Shown: positions 46,708 through 58,281 of the stretch, one piece after another
Position numbering within the stretch: position 1 is the stretch's first letter
How the letters are laid out: each line of letters starts with the position of its first letter
Assembly (NCBI GenBank): GCA_946122785.1
Contig: CAMGYJ010000006.1
Span: 70,185,676 to 70,249,675, forward strand
Source: Linum tenue
Taxonomy: Eukaryota > Streptophyta > Magnoliopsida > Malpighiales > Linaceae
DNA: 64,000 nt
Direction of reading: 5' to 3'
Notes under the pieces: generated by a model
The model's input: only the letters and a program-made list of their open reading frames with translations
What the model was told of the DNA's origin: nothing
The model's database searches: none
Translations under genes and position numbers: made by a program

Positions 46708-47579
46708 CTTCTTCGTCGTCTAAACAGAGACGAATTCGGGGAGAAAAACAGAGCAAGAACGACCAGAAGACGAATTCGAGAGAGAATCAGCTCTGGATTT
46801 CAGATCGCGCGATCGCTAAAGGATTCTCCTACAAAGAAACAAAGAAACTTCTCCACCGTGGCTGCTGTCGTCGGAGAGGGAAGGGAGAGAGAGCAGAGAG
46901 GAATCAACCGGAGCAGGGGAAAAGGATATCCAAGCTCCGGCGATACGCGATTTCCGTTCTTCCTTCCCTCTTCTCTGAGAGATTTGTCAGCTCGTCGAAC
47001 CGTTTCGGTTGTCTCCTTTCCCTTCCGTCCCAGGCCGGGGAAAAAAGCTTTTCTGAGCGTGAATGAGCTCCGGCCGGCGAGAGGGAAGAGGGAGAGAGCA
47101 AGAAATCAGAAAGCAGTAGGCGTAATTCTCGGTGAATTCCTTTCTCCTCTCTCTTCCCTTTGGCAGGGGAAGGAGGGAAGGAGGCTTTTCGTTGTTCAAA
47201 CATGGCTATTTTTTTCTTTTGTTTGTTTTGAATGGGAGGAAAGAAGGGAAAACCGCCATAGCTAAAATAGGGAATGATTCCTATCCATTGCTACCACCAC
47301 CTTTCCCAGCAACATTTTCCCGGGTTTTTCTTTTCCGGCTTTCCCACTATTTTTCGTACTATTTTCCAATGGGCTGTGGTCCTTTTGGGCATTTCTGGCC
47401 CAACTTCCTTAAATTTGGATTGGGCTGGCGTTCAAAACGCAAATTTCAATTCTCGAGTCTACTTATATCACTTGTCGAGTCTACTTATACCGTTATCAAG
47501 ATTGGGTTAGGTGGACACTGGACACTAATATACAAGTCTCGTTCCTCTTGTATTTTCGATGTGATACTTGGATTATACT
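46708..47579. other. Promoter side of the kinesin gene
   Basis: GA/CT-rich leader up to about 47200, then AT-rich spacer. No gene recognised. Confidence 0.4.
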
Positions 47580-47587
47580 ATAAGAAT

Positions 47588-48049
47588 TAGAGGTGGCAAT
47601 TTCAATCCAATCCACCAATCCAATCCATCAATCCATTAAAAATATCCACCTAATCCAATCCATTTAAATCAAATCCATTTGATCCAAATCCAATTGGATT
47701 GGTGGATTCATGGATTGGATCCATGGATCATTGGAAAATTACGGTTTAGTACCTATAATTTTTATTTTTTACATTTTAGTACCTAAAATTTAATTTTTTA
47801 TACGAGAATTATCATTGGAAAATTACGTTTTGGTACCTAAAATTTTTCATTGTGACATTTTAGTACCTAAACTTTTTACGTTTTATATATTGGTCCTTGG
47901 TTGAGGATGTCATTTGGATTCATGGATAATCCACCAATCCACTTGATCCAATCCATGAATCCACCAATCCATTAAATCCAATCCATTTGATCCATGGATC
48001 CACCAATCCAATCCACCAATCCACCAATCCAATCCATTTGCCACCTCTA
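47588..48049. mobile_element. Non-autonomous hAT-type element
   Basis: Ends TAGAGGTGGCAA and TTGCCACCTCTA are perfect inverted repeats, flanked by the exact 8-bp duplication ATAAGAAT (47580-47587, 48050-48057). Subterminal regions are made of CCAATCCA/TGGATTGG blocks that pair across the element. The middle holds a doubled block with GGAAAATTACG and TAGTACCTAAA. Confidence 0.85.
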
Positions 48050-48959
48050 ATAAGAATCCTTCCTTAAGATAATGAGCACGAACTTTATGTCCTTCCCTCA
48101 ATTATCTTGATCCGCCAAATACTTATTTGTATCAACAGACTCTTTGGCACAGTGATTTGCCATGTGCAGATCTCACTTGACTGCACTTGATTCGTAAAAA
48201 AAAAAAAGTCTATTCCCATGAACCTGACCGACAAATACATATCTAAAACTAGGGATGACAATTACCCACCCATGGGTAATTATACCCAAACCCAAGTAGA
48301 CCCATTGATAATGGGTTGGGTATGTGTGAAGTGCATATGGGTTTGGGGGTTTGTATATGGGTTTGGGTAATGTATGAATATTGCTTCCATAATCTAAATG
48401 GATATGGGTTGGATATGGATATCCATTTACTTGAGGGTGTTTTAACTACACATGCAAAAATTGGACCTATTTGTAAAACTTGAAAATTTTAGGTACCAAA
48501 ATGTAAGACCAAAAAAATTTAGGCACTAAAACATAATTTTCCATAGATATTTTGAGGACTTATATGCAAAAAAATTAAATTTAGGTACTAAATATGCATA
48601 TATATTAAGTTTAGGTACCAAACTGTAATTTGTATTTAGGCATGGGTACAAACCCAAATCCATTTGTTATAAACCCAACCCAACCCAAAGTAAATAGTTA
48701 TGGGTACAAACGGGACAGGTTACGGTGATTACTATAAAATAGTAATCACCGTGGTTACTAAGGGCAAATTGGGTATAACAAAAAATTTATTAATGATCTT
48801 TTTTAATAAATTACATTTTAGGAAATTACATAAATATATTAAATACAATTTTTCTCTCTCTCTTTCTCTCACTTCCACAATTTTTCAGCCAGATCTCTCT
48901 TCCTTCTTTTTCGCAATCTTTCCTTGATTTCGTGAATCCAAACTAATACCGCTGCAACA

Positions 48960-49200
48960 ATAAATCAATACCAATCCATTACAAAAATACTACCATTGTA
49001 CAAAACATCAATACCATTCAAGAAATAAAAACACTACCATTTCACAAAACATCAATACCATTGCAGATTTAATCACTACCAATGCGACAAAATCAATGTA
49101 AATGTAACAAAATCAATACCAATGCGACAAAATCAATACCAATGCGACAAAAATAATACCAATGCGACAAAAACAATACCAATACGACAATAACACTACC
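48960..49200. repeat. AATACCAATGCGACAAAATC microrepeat
   Basis: Irregular 16-20-bp repeats of AATACCA(A/T)TGCGACAAAA inside the Pack-MULE-like element. Direct rather than palindromic, but the ATACCA core recalls the other MULE arrays in this window. Confidence 0.7.
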
Positions 49201-49279
49201 ACTACGAGAAAAAATGACTACCATTTAAAAAAAATCACTACGAAAAAAAAAGACTACCATTTAAAGAAAAACATATCAA

Positions 49280-49480
49280 TCCTCACTGCCACGTCGCTTT
49301 GCGGAACCTGGTCGCGTACGAGGCTGCGAAGGAGGCGGAGCGGCCGACCCTGGCGCGGTACGCCGATCTGATGAACGAGGTAATGGAAGAGGAAGGCGTT
49401 ATCTTCGCCGCCGCCGGCGTAGCGCTGGAAGTGTTCGGGTGCGGGATGGGGCTGTCGAACGGCGGCGACTGCTTTCGACA
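49280..49480 (+). pseudogene. Captured gene fragment, probably from a DUF247 protein
   Basis: GC-rich segment encoding ALRNLVAYEAA and RYADLMNEVMEEEGVI, which resembles the RNL-A-E ... YA-LM--L--- -DV--L---GII part of plant DUF247 (UPF0481) proteins. No complete domain, no start or stop of its own, and the base composition is unlike the surrounding transposon. The family assignment is tentative. Confidence 0.45.
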
Positions 49481-49499
49481 TAGGCGCAGTCATCGGGTA

Positions 49500-49697
49500 C
49501 GCCGGAGAACATCCAGGGAGCCTGCCCGGACAGCATCCTGGACGACATCGGCGGCGCTTTCGGCATAGGCGCAGTCATCGGGTACGCCGGATGAACGCGC
49601 CTCGCGTCGGCGGCAGCTCCGACGTCTGGGGCGGCCTCTTCTCGGCCTGGGTGGCGCTGACGAGGGCGACGATGCTGGAGACGAGGGCGAAGTAGGG
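49500..49697 (+). pseudogene. Captured fragments of a TIM17 gene
   Basis: One piece encodes CPDSILDDIGGAFGIGAVIG, the conserved N-terminal block of mitochondrial inner-membrane translocase subunit TIM17. A stop codon follows, and then a second piece reads MNAPRVGGSSDVWGGLFSAW, a later conserved block. The region between them in real TIM17 (hairpin with the FLKG motif) is missing. A 35-bp stretch starting CTTTCGRCATAGGCGCAGTC occurs twice (49472-49506 and 49557-49591), so rearrangement accompanied capture. Confidence 0.8.
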
Positions 49698-50299
49698 TTA
49701 GGGTAGAAGTAGGGTTAGGGTAGAATATATAGAATAATCAAGTGTGGTCCTTTTTTTTCTTCCAAAATTATTTTACAGCAATTTTAACCGTAAGATTAAA
49801 AAAAGAGGAAAGAGAAGAAAATAAATAGTGGATACTGATGTAGCCACGGTGGCTACTAGAAATTCAGTTTCCACCCTAACGCATTCCGGGTACAAACCCC
49901 ATCACATTCTACCCATATACATCTATTTGGATTTCATACCCAACCCAATTGGGTTGGATAGTAAAAAACCCATGGGTATGGGCAAAATTGCCATCCCTAT
50001 CTAAAACCTGAAGTTATGGAATGTTAGTACGCCAAACTGATGTCGACGATACTGTGCCGGCAAGGCCTCGAGAAGTTCTTACTCGACATTCTAGATACCA
50101 TCGAATAAAGGGATCGCGCGGCAGTGGAGATTGGAGATTCGGAATGCAAGGGATGGATGGATTAACTGATAAAGACACTCGGCGGAAGAGGTTGGGCGTG
50201 CTTGGGGAAGTAGACGTGGGCTTTATTTGGGGTTGAGAGTCTTGAGGTAGAGTTTGAACTTTGAAGTCCAAGTCTTTGTCCAATCCGTAGCATTAGTAT

Positions 50300-51430
50300 T
50301 TAGTAGTCGGTAGAGGTAGGCTGAAGCAGTTTTTCGCTGAAGTTTTAGAAAAGTATTAAAAAAAATGCAGTTGAGATGTTTGGTTGAAGAACTATTAGAA
50401 GTGTTTTTTTAATATGAGAGGTTGTGTATGCGTTCCCGGCTTTAATGCGTCAGCTTTCCCAGCAGGTGGAGGAATGGGTGGGCTTGCCGAGGGAGGCTCC
50501 CCTCCAACCTCCTCTCCCCGACATTAGTCAATCTGGTCTGATCAATCCTGCTGTTGGGATTGTGTGCCAATGGGATGGGGCTACTAGGAAGGGATCTCAC
50601 TCGGCAGGGGGGTGGGTTCTCTTCGATTTGACGGGGAATGTTCTCCTGGCTAGTGGGGTCCAGTTCCCGGGGATTGATGAGCCAGCTGTGATGGAATTGC
50701 TTGTGTTCCGGGAGGCTGTTAACTGGTGTTTGGCCCATGGATTATCAGAGGTAAGGTTTGAAGGGGATGCTAAGGTGATCATTGATAAAATCAACAAGGC
50801 GGAGATTCGAGATAACCAGCTGGGCGCGGTTCTTGAAGAAGTTGTACATGTTGTTAGCGATACCCCTGGTTTTAGTGTTCGATTCATAGGTCGACGTAGT
50901 AATAGGGCAGCCCATTTGGTGGCTAGAAAAGCCCTCGCTTTGTACCCGACTATGAGTCGTTTGTTTGACTTTCGAGCCTGGTTAGTGTCCAGGATGTAAC
51001 TAGTTTTTTTTAATCAATATATGATTATCTTTTGTCAAAAAAAAAATAAATATGAGAGGTTATGTAAAATGATTGTAAAGGACTTATAATATAAACTATG
51101 AATAATATTCTAAACAATAAAAAGTAGTCAAAATGGATCTTGTTATATTTATTTTATATTAAATAATATGATTTTATAATTTAATTTATTTTTAAAATGA
51201 TATAAATGAAATAAAATTATATTTTCTGAAATAAAGTTATATTTTCTGATAAAGATAATCTTGTATTTTAAAAACAGTTTTTCGCAGATTCTCCAAATTG
51301 GAGCTTCTGCTTTTATGTTATACAAAAGCGATTTTTGGCCTTGTCAAAAGCCGAGCTTTTAGAGGTGTTTGGCGTTGCTTCAGCTTTTGAAGCCGAAAAG
51401 CACTTCTAAAAGCTGGGCCAAACATAGGCA
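50300..51430. repeat. Probable old MITE interrupted by a LINE
   Basis: AAGCAGTTTTTCGCTGAAGT at the left and AAAAGCACTTCTAAAAGCTG with GGCCAAACATAGGC at the right look like the two arms of a common plant MITE. The ends and target duplication are not clear. Confidence 0.3.
50429..51048 (+). mobile_element. 5'-truncated LINE insertion with RNase H fragment and poly-A tail
   Basis: Flanked by an 18-bp target duplication with one mismatch: AATATGAGAGGTTGTGTA at 50411-50428 and AATATGAGAGGTTATGTA at 51049-51066. Ends in a run of ten A residues after TTTTGTC. One frame is open from the truncation point to the stop at 50999 and encodes most of an RNase H domain: WDGATRKGSHSAGGWVLFD, the catalytic Glu region VMELLVFREAVNWCL, FEGDAKVIIDKI and RRSNRAAHLVARKAL. 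The intact frame indicates a fairly recent insertion. Confidence 0.85.
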
Positions 51431-53487
51431 TAAAAGGTAATGAATTTATTAGCCAAACCTTTTTCAGATTCTTTTTTATTAGCCAAACCTATCGAAATAC
51501 TAATAATTAGCTAAATGTTAACTTCCAGTTAGCAATTTTGTTTGTAATATTGACTTGGCAACATGATACTGATTTGGAAGAGACACATGAATGTTAACAT
51601 TTTAAAATTTTGGTATTTTAACTAAGAAAAGAGTTACAAAATTATTAACAATTACTTAAAAATAGCTTAGATTTTGACACATTACGAAAGATTTGACTAA
51701 TTAATAGCGTCTTAATAGTTTTAGATAATATAAAAGAATCAAAAAAAGGTGTGGATAAAAAATAAACATTACCATTATATAAATGTAAGCTCGGTATTAA
51801 TCCAAAGGAATAAAAAAAAAATAAACTAAAGATTTGTCGTCACTTATGTTGTGTTCTTATTTGTGAGTTTCGAGTAAACTCTGGAATCATGAGTTACGAT
51901 TCGTCATTAACAAGCAAAAAGAGTAGTGCTACGACTACGAGTCATGCAACATGTCCTTTTTTGTACAATATCAAGTAGCACTGGGGTTCTCTTGCTAGTT
52001 GCTATCATTAATGTATGTGTTCGGTCCATATCATTGGTTGTTGTGGCCAGTTTAGTAACTCGTCGAGTTCCAATAGAAAGTATCTACCCGAAAAGTAATC
52101 TAGTAACTAGCAATGTAGACACTTCTTGCTTTGTTTTCTGTAAATCCGTCTAGTAATTGTGACATGTAAATGGTTTTATTATCTATACTAGGCAGATTAC
52201 TATACTAGATAATAAAACAATTTTGTTTATGTAAATTGTGTGGATTATCGATAGTAAATAAAGTATTCACTCACAAAGAAACATAGTCAATAACAACATA
52301 CTCCTAGAGATCAAGATCTTCATTTGTGTGGATTTCATTTTTTGGCCAACATATAAAAACTTTCATTACTCTATCTATCAACAAATTATGTAGAGAAAAT
52401 TAGCTTTCTTTATGAATTAGATACAATTAAATTTGTATCCAATATCAAATTGGCATTGCATAACATAACATAATAAAAATAATAGTAATATTCAACGAAA
52501 AAAAAGTGATTCAAAAACATTCCGAATCATTTAGGTGACCCACACACAACGCAACCCACCCATCACCCACCCAAATAAATACGAGCAGTAAATTTTCAAT
52601 CCACGATCAACTCACACCAATCACCACCCACTACTTATACTATTTACGGGTGGCTCAGTATCAAATCACAGATGAACCCACATCCCACCCCAAATCATAT
52701 CCTAATATGAATCAATTTGAGAGGCAAAAACTGGCAAAATAAACATCCCAATCTTTATAAGAGACTACAAATGAAATGAGATGACATACATACAAGAATA
52801 CACTGCAAATCTGCACGCACCAAAATACATACGCACACTGTTTTGCCCCCAGCCGTACAAAATTTAGATTAGTTGTCACTCAGCCAAGTAAAATACACAC
52901 ATACCATACATGGGTTTGAACCATCGAGTAAAATCTATCTATACATTATACACAAAGAGTTACAGAAACCGGCAAACCACAAAACTTATATAAGCATGGA
53001 AAAGCCTTGGCTTCTTTGATTTGCTGTATCATCAGTCTGCAAGTTCTCTCATGATGTGCGAGCCAGCACTCAAGCGTCCAGCTGCTTTTACTGCTTCTTT
53101 CAAGTCAAACTCACTGCTCTCAAACACACCAAAAGAACAGCAACATGAATTCCTGGTGCTGGGTTGGAGAGTCGAATTGTTGAAGGGTGAAAAAACAAGA
53201 ATTTCCAGCAGATATATGACTTGTGAGCCATCTAAAGCGTGATTACTTACTATGGATCGATACAGCATGTACCGAATTTTGTCAAAATTCATAATCGAAG
53301 GGTTCAAAACAGATAATCGAGATAGTACATGAACGAGTTTGTTTTTTCTGATAAGTGAATGATTTCATTAGAACTCGTTGAGATCAGCAGAAGAAGAGGT
53401 ACAAGTTTCTATCTCATCTTTTTTGTATTTTCGGAGCAAAAGAATAATAGCCATTGAGAAAGGCGAACAAAAAACAATCAGCATTGG
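51067..53487. other. AT-rich intergenic DNA
   Basis: No gene recognised. A short perfect inverted repeat TTTTATTATCTA/TAGATAATAAAA lies near 52175-52220. The last few hundred bases before 53488 are the likely 3' UTR of the DUF3537 gene. Confidence 0.45.
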
Positions 53488-55551
53488 CTATAGATTACCT
53501 ATTGTCTTATTAAGCAACCATAGGAGGAGGGCTAATTCAACTCCAAATATGGTGTGAAGCCACGTCCTATCCATCATGAACCCAAACACCGTCATTCCTG
53601 CCTTGTTGTTCTCTAGATACGTCACTAGAAAGAAACCAAAAAAAGGTATCAGTCATCTACATCAACAGATCAAAGGAGCCCTTAGCCTCTGGGTATATGC
53701 AACCACAAGTTACCTAGAGCTTGTCTCTTTTGAAAAGAGATTGTATGTGCGAAAATCGGCACCATGTTGGAGATATTGGAGTTCTCATCATCGTCATCTT
53801 CTTCTTTATCATCCCCATCTTCATCCAACACCCACCCAATATTGATGGGGTGCACATGACCACAGCTGGGATCAGATACCTGATGGCTAGTTGGAGTGTC
53901 GCCATCCGCGATGTTTGGATCGTACGATGAGTTGATAGTTGCGCAGACGTGCCACTTGGCAGCAAGGCTTGTAATGGCCTGTGCTCTGTGGGTGATCTTC
54001 GTTGCACTGCGCAAGCATATGAATAGCCCTATCACCAGATTAATAGAGCAGAGCTGCCAACACACAACCATAAGAGATAATCAGTCGGATGATTCTGTAA
54101 TATCCAGCCTTGTTTGTAGAATAGGGTTAACGGCTTGTTTAACAAATTCGTACATATTTGAACAAACAAGTCCTTTGTACTGTGCCATTTATTTAGTTCT
54201 AGATCAAGCAATCAGCATAGATAGATGTGGTACCGTGAGTTCTCCAGCCTCATAGATGTTGTTAGTAGTAGATGACCGAGTAGTGACGAACAATGACATC
54301 AGCTGACTAGCGGTGACAAGGAGCAGAGACGAGAGAATGAACCTTCTGAACCGATGGCTTATAATCCTTAGGTTCCTTCTGATCCTGAGATGCTCTTTCA
54401 AAATCGAACCAACCTCGCTCTCAGTCTGAAAGAAGTCCGCGAACTCCTCCAGTCTGAGTATCTGGAGATGGCAAATGAGCCGGTATAGAATGCAGACCAG
54501 GATGAAAATCGAGATGCGGTAAACCCAGGAGGCCAGCTGCAATATGCAGATGATTGTGTCGCTCAAGTACATGTTCTCCACATAGGGTATCTCGAAGGCT
54601 CCAGTAACATACCACCATATTCTGTATGCACTCTCAACCGCAAAACAGGGCAGCACAAATGTGCACAGAAGCCCCATTGATCTCTGTCTCGAGCCAAAGA
54701 TTACCAATTTTAGTTCCGATTAAAACAGGAAATCAATGTCTAGAATGTAAATGGCAGAATTCTCAACTCAATTTTGCTTTCTATGTCTAACCCTCCACTC
54801 AGATACATCACTTTAGGTTCATGTAGGATAATTTTGAATCATGGAAGAACCTTCATCTTCCAACTAATGGTTCATTCGTTAACTTGAATCATCGAGATGA
54901 ATGGTTCTTGATAAACCCTCGACATTTATCAAATGATTCAAACCCAAGATATGACGAATTATAGAGACAAATTGGTGATTGACCTTTACGGTACCACGAA
55001 TTCAATAACTCGATCTCAGATATCTCTCCTGGATCATTTAGTTATTGACATGTATCAAACTCCACGATCTCACAGTTTTTATTTAAAGACAGATATGATG
55101 AACATAAGTTAGTAATTACCTTGAGCTCCTGCTGGTATCCTCGACGAATCCGGGGGCTCTCATCATCCAACTTGTCCAGAAACAGAAACTTCCTGAACCC
55201 ATACTTGCGAGACCAATAAGACAGGCAGAGGAAAGAAATGATAGCACAAAGAGACAGAGACAGCTGCACCACGGAGTCGTAAGGCCGCTGATGCTCCTGA
55301 TCACAATCAGCGCACAAAAGCAGAAAGTGGGAGACGATCGGGTTGACAACGGTGAGAAGGAAGAACACCGACCACGACAGACACGACGTCCAGAGCTTGG
55401 ATTGATCCTCCACGCATAGAAACTTTAAACATAATCTCAAGCTCTTCAATTCGATCCTTTCCCCTTCCCCTTCCCTTCCTTCTTCTGCAGCATCCGATAG
55501 CTTCTCAAGCTTGGGTATCACGATCAGGGCAGCGGTTGCTTCATTTTCCAT
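53488..55551 (-). CDS. DUF3537 multi-pass membrane protein (plant gustatory-receptor-like family)
   Basis: Four coding exons in transcript order: 55551-55120, 54683-54234, 54053-53714 and 53624-53488, in phase, giving 452 residues. Several hydrophobic segments are visible, such as LSWSVFFLLTVVNPIVSHFLLL, IISFLCLSYW, LLCTFVLPCFAVESAY and FILSSLLLVTASQLM; about seven in total is the family number. The family is annotated DUF3537. Structure and topology comparisons have linked it to insect gustatory and odorant receptors (GRL proteins). Its plant function is unknown. A cytosolic-looking loop in the third exon is highly acidic (DEDGDDKEEDDDDE) and Ser/His-rich. The last exon carries TVFGFMMDRTWLHTIF, which is typical of the C-terminus. 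An alternative donor just before the stop cannot be excluded. Confidence 0.9.
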
Positions 55552-56354
55552 TTAGCAAAAATTTGAGGACCGGCGAAGATGAATTTCCAGTTGAAATCGC
55601 CAGCCCAATACGGCGGAGGGGGAAAAGAGAGGAGTTTTACAATGGGATTGGTCGGAAGTCCGTCCGCCGGAGAAACTGGGTTTAGGGTTTCGGATGAACC
55701 GGAAAAGGCGATGATTGATTGTTGATTACAAGGCAGGCTGGAGGATGGGGGAAAGCTGATCGATTGATTGATTGGGAAGGGAGGGAAATGGATTGGAAGC
55801 AAAGAGAGAGAGAGAGATTTGAGCGGCTGTGGGGATGCCGGCGGAGATGGGGTGGAGGGAAAGAAATGGGATCTCTGGGTTTCAGGAGGGGACGGCGGGA
55901 AAGGTGACTTTGCGGGAAAAATGATTTATTGAGGAATAAATAAATAGTAAAAAAAGAAAAGGAGAACCTATGAGATGTTGAAGAGACAGGAGACGTGGAG
56001 ATTTTATATTTGAATTTCTTGTGCAATCAATTAGGGTTAAGATTTGGGGTTAATAAACAAACAAATAATTAGACGTTAAAAGAGGGAAAAAGAGGGCAGG
56101 TCAGGTGGTTTCTGTGATTTCTGCAATTGTTGGTATGTACAATCAGGCTGCCACGATACCTCCAATGATAATATTTGCTTTTTTGTTTGTGATTGTGTGC
56201 TTGCTTTGATTGCCAACTTACAATCATTTTGGCCTTTGCTCTGGCAAGGCATTTTGCACACATATATAGGATCAATTGGGTTACGTCGAGACTGAACACT
56301 TGAGTATAGGGAGCGGTTATGTGCCGACCTCATATGGAGGCAGCACCATGACAA
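55552..56354. other. Leader and promoter region of the DUF3537 gene
   Basis: GA-rich on the plus strand (CT-rich leader on the coding strand) to about 55920, then AT-rich. No other gene. Confidence 0.4.
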
Positions 56355-56503
56355 CTGAAAATTAGGGATAGCAACAAAATTTGGCTTCACGAGTATTTTA
56401 CCCGATCCAACCAGGTCAAAGCGGGTAAAATCTGAGTTGACGGATTACGGGTTGGATTCGAGTTGAAACTCGTTGCATTATTCAGCGAGTTAGGTTAGAT
56501 TCG

Positions 56504-56802
56504 TGTATGGGTGAACATTACATTCACCTTATTAATTATCATTCATGGATGGGGCTAGTTCATGTATGGGGGGCTTCTAGGTTAATTCATTAATGATGGC
56601 CTACATACATTGTACTTGGTGGAGAGGATGCCTATATAAACAACCCTCTCGCTCACTTTTCATTCATCCAGAAATGGAAAGTTTTTCATCTCTAGAGTTT
56701 TCTCTACACTTGTGAGTTTGAGTGAGTGCAAGCTAGGCTGGCTTAGTGCTCTAACGAGACTTGAGTGCTAAGTGCCGCATGACCAAGAGTTGGTCCGTGA
56801 CA
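56504..56802 (+). repeat. 5' LTR of the small retrotransposon
   Basis: Starts TGTATGGGTGAACA and ends GTCCGTGACA. Contains CTATATAAAC as a TATA box near 56632. Highly similar to 57983-58281 over the full length, with scattered substitutions. Confidence 0.85.
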
Positions 56803-56931
56803 AGTGGTACCAGAGCCCCGCTCGTGACTCATAAAGAGAGAAAGAACCTCGATGAGATGGCTTCTGGATTCGTTCGTGGTGACGAGCATATGAGCTAGGC
56901 CTAGAGGGGCACGTCTCTATTTCATGACTTA

Positions 56932-57902
56932 GTGGAAAGGTGGGTCGAGTCATTGAAGGAGACGTTGAGGACCAAGGTTATAGGGCTCAAGGGGGAGATG
57001 AGTCTCCTAAAGAAGTCTGCAGAAGAGTTTGGTGCATTTGTGGCACAACCTAGCATGTGCATGGATTTTTCATGGCCAACGGAAGAGTCCGGTGCGTCCG
57101 GGGCAGAAGCTTTGCAGCCTAAGGAGCAAGAGGCATCCGAAAGCGATGTTGCGTCAGAAGAGTTTGGTGCGTCTAGCAACAAAACTGGTGGGAGCTACGA
57201 GAAACACTCTCTTATACATGAGAGCACATGTGTTACGGAGGTAAGCGAAGATGATTAGTTCCTTCACCTTGCTTATTTTGTGATGGGACACATCGTGTGC
57301 ATGATTTTCAGAAGAGGAGGGAGTTTCCCTCCATGTTCGTAGCCAATTACTCGGCAAGTGAAGAGGAGGAGGCTCCAAGTGAGGAGGGCCAGCCTTTCGA
57401 GTTGGACAACCTGAAGGTGACGGGCGCAACAAAGGGAGAGGAAGGCACTCCTTATCCTGATGTGGGTCTAAGCTTCATAGAGGCGAAGCTCGACGAAGGG
57501 AGGACGAAAGCCTTGGTACGGGACAATGCTCACGAAGATCTTCTCAACACGAATGCAGCGTTGAAGCTTGCCATTCCGCACGAGAAGAAGATAGGAAAGT
57601 GGCGGGTGGTGCCACTAATGGAAGGGGCACTCGATGCTTTTAAGGCTTGCATGACAAAGCAAGCCAAGGTAGCAAAGGAAATACCCAACATGCGACGGAT
57701 GAGGTGCTTATGGTCTCGGCGCAAAAGGGCGAGGAGAGCACGACATCTTGGTGCAGTGGAACTTGTGCAAGGACCAAGGCCACCCTTGCCTCACCATGAA
57801 GCACATCATTACCACACCGCCAATACGAAAAAGGCGTCACGACGAGAACATCGTGAATATGGTGTGGGAGAATGTCACAGAGAAGATTCTAGAAGACTCT
57901 AG
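56932..57902 (+). pseudogene. gag/protease remnant of the small retrotransposon
   Basis: The first frame (56932-57258) is acidic and contains the repeated phrase EEFGA. It is followed, in another frame near 57265, by CLFCDGTHRVHDF, a CCHC zinc knuckle whose last Cys is Phe. Then the 57297-57902 frame continues to KALVRDNAHEDLLNTNAALK, which resembles the active-site region of a retroviral-type aspartic protease with the catalytic Asp-Thr/Ser-Gly lost. The gene is not functional. Confidence 0.6.
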
Positions 57903-57982
57903 AAGGATGTAGGTACATGCATGCATGCATCTTCAAATTCATGCACCAACGTACATGCATCCACTTTATTTATTATGATTCA

Positions 57983-58281
57983 TGTATGGGTGAACATACA
58001 TTCACCTTATCAATTATCATTAATGTATGAGGCTAGTTCATGTATGGGGGGACTTCTAGGTTCATTTATTAATGATGGCCTACATACATTGTACTTGGTG
58101 GAGAGGATGCTTATATAATCAACCCTCTCCCTCACTTTTCATTCATACAGGAATTGAGAGCTTTCCATCTCTAGAATTTTCTCTACACTTGTGAGTTTGA
58201 GTGAGTGCAAGCTAGACTGACTTAATGCTCTAATGAGACTTGAGTGCTAAGTGTCGCACGGCCAAGTGTTGGTATGTGACA
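57983..58281 (+). repeat. 3' LTR of the small retrotransposon
   Basis: Starts TGTATGGGTGAACA and ends GTATGTGACA, 299 bases like its partner. No strong polypurine tract precedes it, which is a weak point of the model. Confidence 0.85.

Larger units (their letters stand above)
48712..49887. mobile_element. Pack-MULE-like element carrying host gene fragments
   Basis: Ends GGGACAGGTTACGG and (reverse-complemented) GGAATGCGTTAGGG continue as an imperfect inverted repeat of about 50 bases sharing CACCGTGG-TAC. The 10-bp sequence GGGTACAAAC flanks both sides (48702-48711, 49888-49897). It lies inside the hAT element 48250-49999. The interior has an ATACCAATGCGACAAAA microrepeat followed by a strikingly GC-rich segment (49270-49700) made of fragments of unrelated genes. 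That is the definition of a Pack-MULE. Confidence 0.8.
48250..49999. mobile_element. hAT-type element interrupted by a Pack-MULE-like element
   Basis: Ends TAGGGATGACAATT and (reverse-complemented) TAGGGATGGCAATT, flanked by the exact 8-bp duplication TCTAAAAC (48242-48249, 50000-50007). ACCCATGGGTA blocks lie just inside both ends. Without the nested insertion it would be about 560 bases, in the range of the other hAT-type elements here. Confidence 0.87.
56504..58281 (+). mobile_element. Small non-autonomous LTR retrotransposon with gag/protease remnants
   Basis: Two LTRs of equal length (299 bases) bound an interior of 1,180 bases. A primer binding site TGGTACCAGAGCC lies two bases after the 5' LTR and resembles the initiator-tRNA-Met site of plant elements. 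The interior encodes parts of gag, a zinc knuckle and a protease-like remnant, but no reverse transcriptase or integrase. It fits the TR-GAG class of plant retrotransposons and must depend on another element. No clear 5-bp target duplication was seen. Confidence 0.78.

Noticed and set aside
56504..58281. A copia-type autonomous retrotransposon
   Set aside because: The interior is only 1.2 kb and shows no integrase or reverse transcriptase motif in any frame.
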